Below the pieces are notes generated by a model. That model was not told where the DNA came from. It saw only the letters and a list, made by a program, of their open reading frames with translations, and did no database searches. Position numbers and translations under genes: made by a program. From a bacterium UBA2214 (GTDB lineage Bacteria; Zhuqueibacterota; Zhuqueibacteria; Residuimicrobiales; Residuimicrobiaceae): 24,338 nt of DNA. How positions within the stretch are numbered: position 1 is the first letter of the stretch; every line of letters begins with the position of its first letter. Shown here piece after piece: positions 22,244 to 24,338 of the stretch. The stretch is taken from assembly GCA_002327255.1 (NCBI GenBank), contig DCUM01000024.1:1-24338 (forward strand), given 5' to 3'.

Positions 22244-24338
22244 ATGCATTTTTCGACGAAATACGGCCATTTCAGTCAAGACGGATATGAATACGTCATC
22301 ACCCGGCCCGATACACCCAAACCCTGGGTCAATGTCATCTCAAACGGTGAATACGGGCTCATCCTCTCCCAGGCGGGCGGCGGATTCAGCTGGCTCAAGC
22401 ACAGCAACTTTAATCGCCTGACGCGCTGGAACCAGGATATGGTGACCGACCCCTGGGGGCGATTCATCTACCTGCGCGATCAAGCCACTCATGCCGTGTG
22501 GTCCGCGGCCTACCAGCCGGTCAAAAATCCCAAGGGAACGTACCTGTGCCGCCACGGACTCGGCTACTCCATCTTTACGACGCGCTGTCACGATATCGAG
22601 AGCGAATGGACGCAGTTTGCCACATTGACAGACCCTGCGGAGGTGTGGATGCTGCGCCTGCGTAACCTGACTGCCAGAGCCAGAGATCTCGACCTCTTCA
22701 CCTATCTGGAGTGGTGCCTCGGCTTTGCGCCGGACAATCATCGCGAATTTCACAAGACCTTTATCGAAACCGAATTCGATGCCGATGCCCGGATTCTCTA
22801 TGCCCGAAAACGGCTGTGGGAAATGCCTGATGAAAAAGGGCGTCACTGGAACGTCGAATGGCCCCACACCGCATTTTTCGCGGCCAATGCTCCGGTCCAT
22901 TCCTTTGACGGCGACAAGGAAACTTTTGTCGGCAGCTATGGAGACCTGGCGCTGCCTTGCGCCGTGCGCCAGGGCGGCTGCAACAACAGCCAGGGAAAAT
23001 GGGGCGACGGCATGGCGGGGCTGCACCTGAAGGTGTCCCTGGCCGCAGGCGATGAAACCGAGATCATATTCATCCTCGGCGCCGCTGATAACCGCGGCCA
23101 CGCCGAAAGCCTGATCGAAAAATATCGCCCTGCGACGACGTCTCAGTACGAACTGGAGCGGGTTCAACAGTCGTGGCGAGAGCGTCTCAAGCCGCTCCGG
23201 GTCGAGACGCCCGATCCCTCCTTCGATCTCCTCACCAACATCTGGCTGAAATATCAGACCATCTCGTGCCGTTTGTGGGGCCGCGCCGCCTATTACCAGC
23301 AGAGCGGCGCCTACGGCTTTCGCGATCAGTTGCAGGACTGTCAAATCTTCCTGCCCTTGAACCCCGAGTGGACGGCGAAACAAATCCGGCTTCATGCGGC
23401 GCATCAATTCCAGGATGGCTCGGTCTATCATTGGTGGCATCCCTACACCGAAACAGGCCTGCACAATGCGGTCAGCGACAACCTGCTGTGGATGCCCTAT
23501 CTCATCGCCGAGTATCTCAAAGAGACGGCGGACTGGAACTTTATCCACGAAACGATCCCTTTTGTCGATGATCCCCGGCCGGCGCCGCTGTGGGAGCACT
23601 GCCGCCGCGCCCTGCAGCGCTCCCTGAGCTGGCGCAGTGAACGCGGCCTCCCCCTCATCGGCGCCCACGACTGGAACGATGGTCTCAATGCCCTGGGCAC
23701 GGAGATGAAAGGCGAATCTATCTGGATGGGACATTTTTTGCACAAAATCCTCAAGGAATGGGAAACCATCTCCGCCAAAGCGGCTCTCGCGGAGGCGTTC
23801 GCTTTCTGTGCCCCGGAGGCCGATAAAATCAGGGACGCGGTCAATCGTCACGGCTGGGATGGCGCCTGGTACTGGCGCGCCACCAGGGACAATGGCGAAA
23901 AGATCGGCAGCGCCGCCTGCACAGAGGGCAAAATCTATCTCAACGCACAGGTATGGTCGGTCATTGGAGGTACCGCCACCCCGCAGCGCGCCGCGCAGGC
24001 CATGGCCGGCGTCGAAAAATATCTTGATCAGCAATATGGCCCGATCCTTTTCTCACCGGCCTACAGCAGCGTCGATCCGGATATCGGTTATCTCTCGCGC
24101 TATGCACCCGGCCGGCGCGAAAACGGCGGCGTCTACACCCACGCCGCCACCTGGGCGCTGTGGGCGGAAACGATGATGGGACGCGGAGACCGGGCCTATG
24201 CCCTGTATAAAAAATTCAATCCCATCGAGCGGGGAATGGAACCCGACCTCTATCATGTTGAACCTTATGTAACCCCCGGCAATGTCGACGGACCGGAATC
24301 GCCGCAGTTCGGTCGCGGCGGCTGGACCTGGTACACCG
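22244..24338 (+). CDS. GH94 family glycoside phosphorylase, 3' end outside the window
   Basis: Open from ATG 22244 to the window end: 698 codons with no stop, so the gene is truncated by the window edge. GH94 enzymes phosphorolyse beta-linked disaccharides or oligosaccharides (cellobiose, cellodextrin, chitobiose, laminaribiose) to glucose-1-phosphate-type products. Motifs include the start YGHFSQDGYEYVITRPDTPK, GGGFSWLKHSNFNRLTRW, GAYGFRDQLQD, YHWWHP, SDNLLWMPY, the catalytic-region DWNDGLN (Asp476 onward) and GRGGWTWYT near the edge. There is no signal peptide, so it is cytoplasmic. GAGGAG (22226-22231) precedes the ATG at a long spacing of 12 nt. Exact substrate specificity cannot be read from these motifs. 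Confidence 0.93.
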   Translation, partial: MHFSTKYGHFSQDGYEYVITRPDTPKPWVNVISNGEYGLILSQAGGGFSWLKHSNFNRLTRWNQDMVTDPWGRFIYLRDQATHAVWSAAYQPVKNPKGTYLCRHGLGYSIFTTRCHDIESEWTQFATLTDPAEVWMLRLRNLTARARDLDLFTYLEWCLGFAPDNHREFHKTFIETEFDADARILYARKRLWEMPDEKGRHWNVEWPHTAFFAANAPVHSFDGDKETFVGSYGDLALPCAVRQGGCNNSQGKWGDGMAGLHLKVSLAAGDETEIIFILGAADNRGHAESLIEKYRPATTSQYELERVQQSWRERLKPLRVETPDPSFDLLTNIWLKYQTISCRLWGRAAYYQQSGAYGFRDQLQDCQIFLPLNPEWTAKQIRLHAAHQFQDGSVYHWWHPYTETGLHNAVSDNLLWMPYLIAEYLKETADWNFIHETIPFVDDPRPAPLWEHCRRALQRSLSWRSERGLPLIGAHDWNDGLNALGTEMKGESIWMGHFLHKILKEWETISAKAALAEAFAFCAPEADKIRDAVNRHGWDGAWYWRATRDNGEKIGSAACTEGKIYLNAQVWSVIGGTATPQRAAQAMAGVEKYLDQQYGPILFSPAYSSVDPDIGYLSRYAPGRRENGGVYTHAATWALWAETMMGRGDRAYALYKKFNPIERGMEPDLYHVEPYVTPGNVDGPESPQFGRGGWTWYT

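Noticed and set aside
22340..24034. 564-aa antisense open frame opposite the GH94 gene
   Set aside because: The sense frame carries unmistakable GH94 motifs through to the window edge.
1..24338. CRISPR arrays, tRNA or rRNA genes, insertion sequences
   Set aside because: No regularly spaced short repeats, no tRNA-like cloverleaf or rRNA sequence, and no transposase motifs were seen on either strand.

Overview
The window fits a Gram-negative member of the FCB superphylum, probably an uncultured lineage such as KSB1 or Calditrichota. The evidence is a TonB/ExbB/ExbD motor, a TonB-dependent receptor with a carboxypeptidase-like N-terminal domain, a PorV/PorQ-like outer-membrane protein, and two secreted proteins ending in type IX secretion (T9SS)-like sorting domains. 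The exact phylum is inferred from gene content; no marker gene is present. All recognised genes lie on the + strand.

Region 1 (1-3475) is a two-component system whose genes overlap by 4 nt. It comprises a KinB-like membrane histidine kinase and an NtrC-type sigma-54 activator with an intact GAFTGA motif. A sigma-54-like element (63-78) and a sigma-70-like element (245-273) lie upstream; the second would give a nearly leaderless kinase mRNA.

Region 2 (3476-10596) looks like one nine-gene operon: STAS protein, ExbB, two ExbDs, TonB, a small membrane protein, a PstS-like lipoprotein, a TPR protein and a lipoprotein with two PsbP-like halves. It starts just downstream of a candidate sigma-54 promoter (3667-3682) set inside a perfect inverted repeat and ends at a strong intrinsic terminator. 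The simplest model is that the regulator encoded just upstream drives this energy-transduction operon.

Region 3 (10597-14709) has a near-consensus sigma-70 promoter with a LacI-family-type operator at the start site, a roughly 390-nt leader, and a 1127-aa secreted protein. That protein is built from a tandemly duplicated pair of CBM9/DOMON-like domains plus a T9SS-type C-terminus, and a terminator follows it.

Region 4 (14710-22042) encodes a SusC-like TonB-dependent receptor, a 1081-aa secreted FnIII/T9SS-like protein and a PorV-like protein, closely spaced. No SusD is present; the large secreted protein sits in the place SusD normally occupies.

Region 5 (22043-24338) has a 14-bp perfect hairpin and then the start of a cytoplasmic GH94 glycoside phosphorylase cut by the window edge. 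Together, regions 3-5 suggest a glycan binding, uptake and phosphorolysis locus, with region 2 supplying TonB energy.
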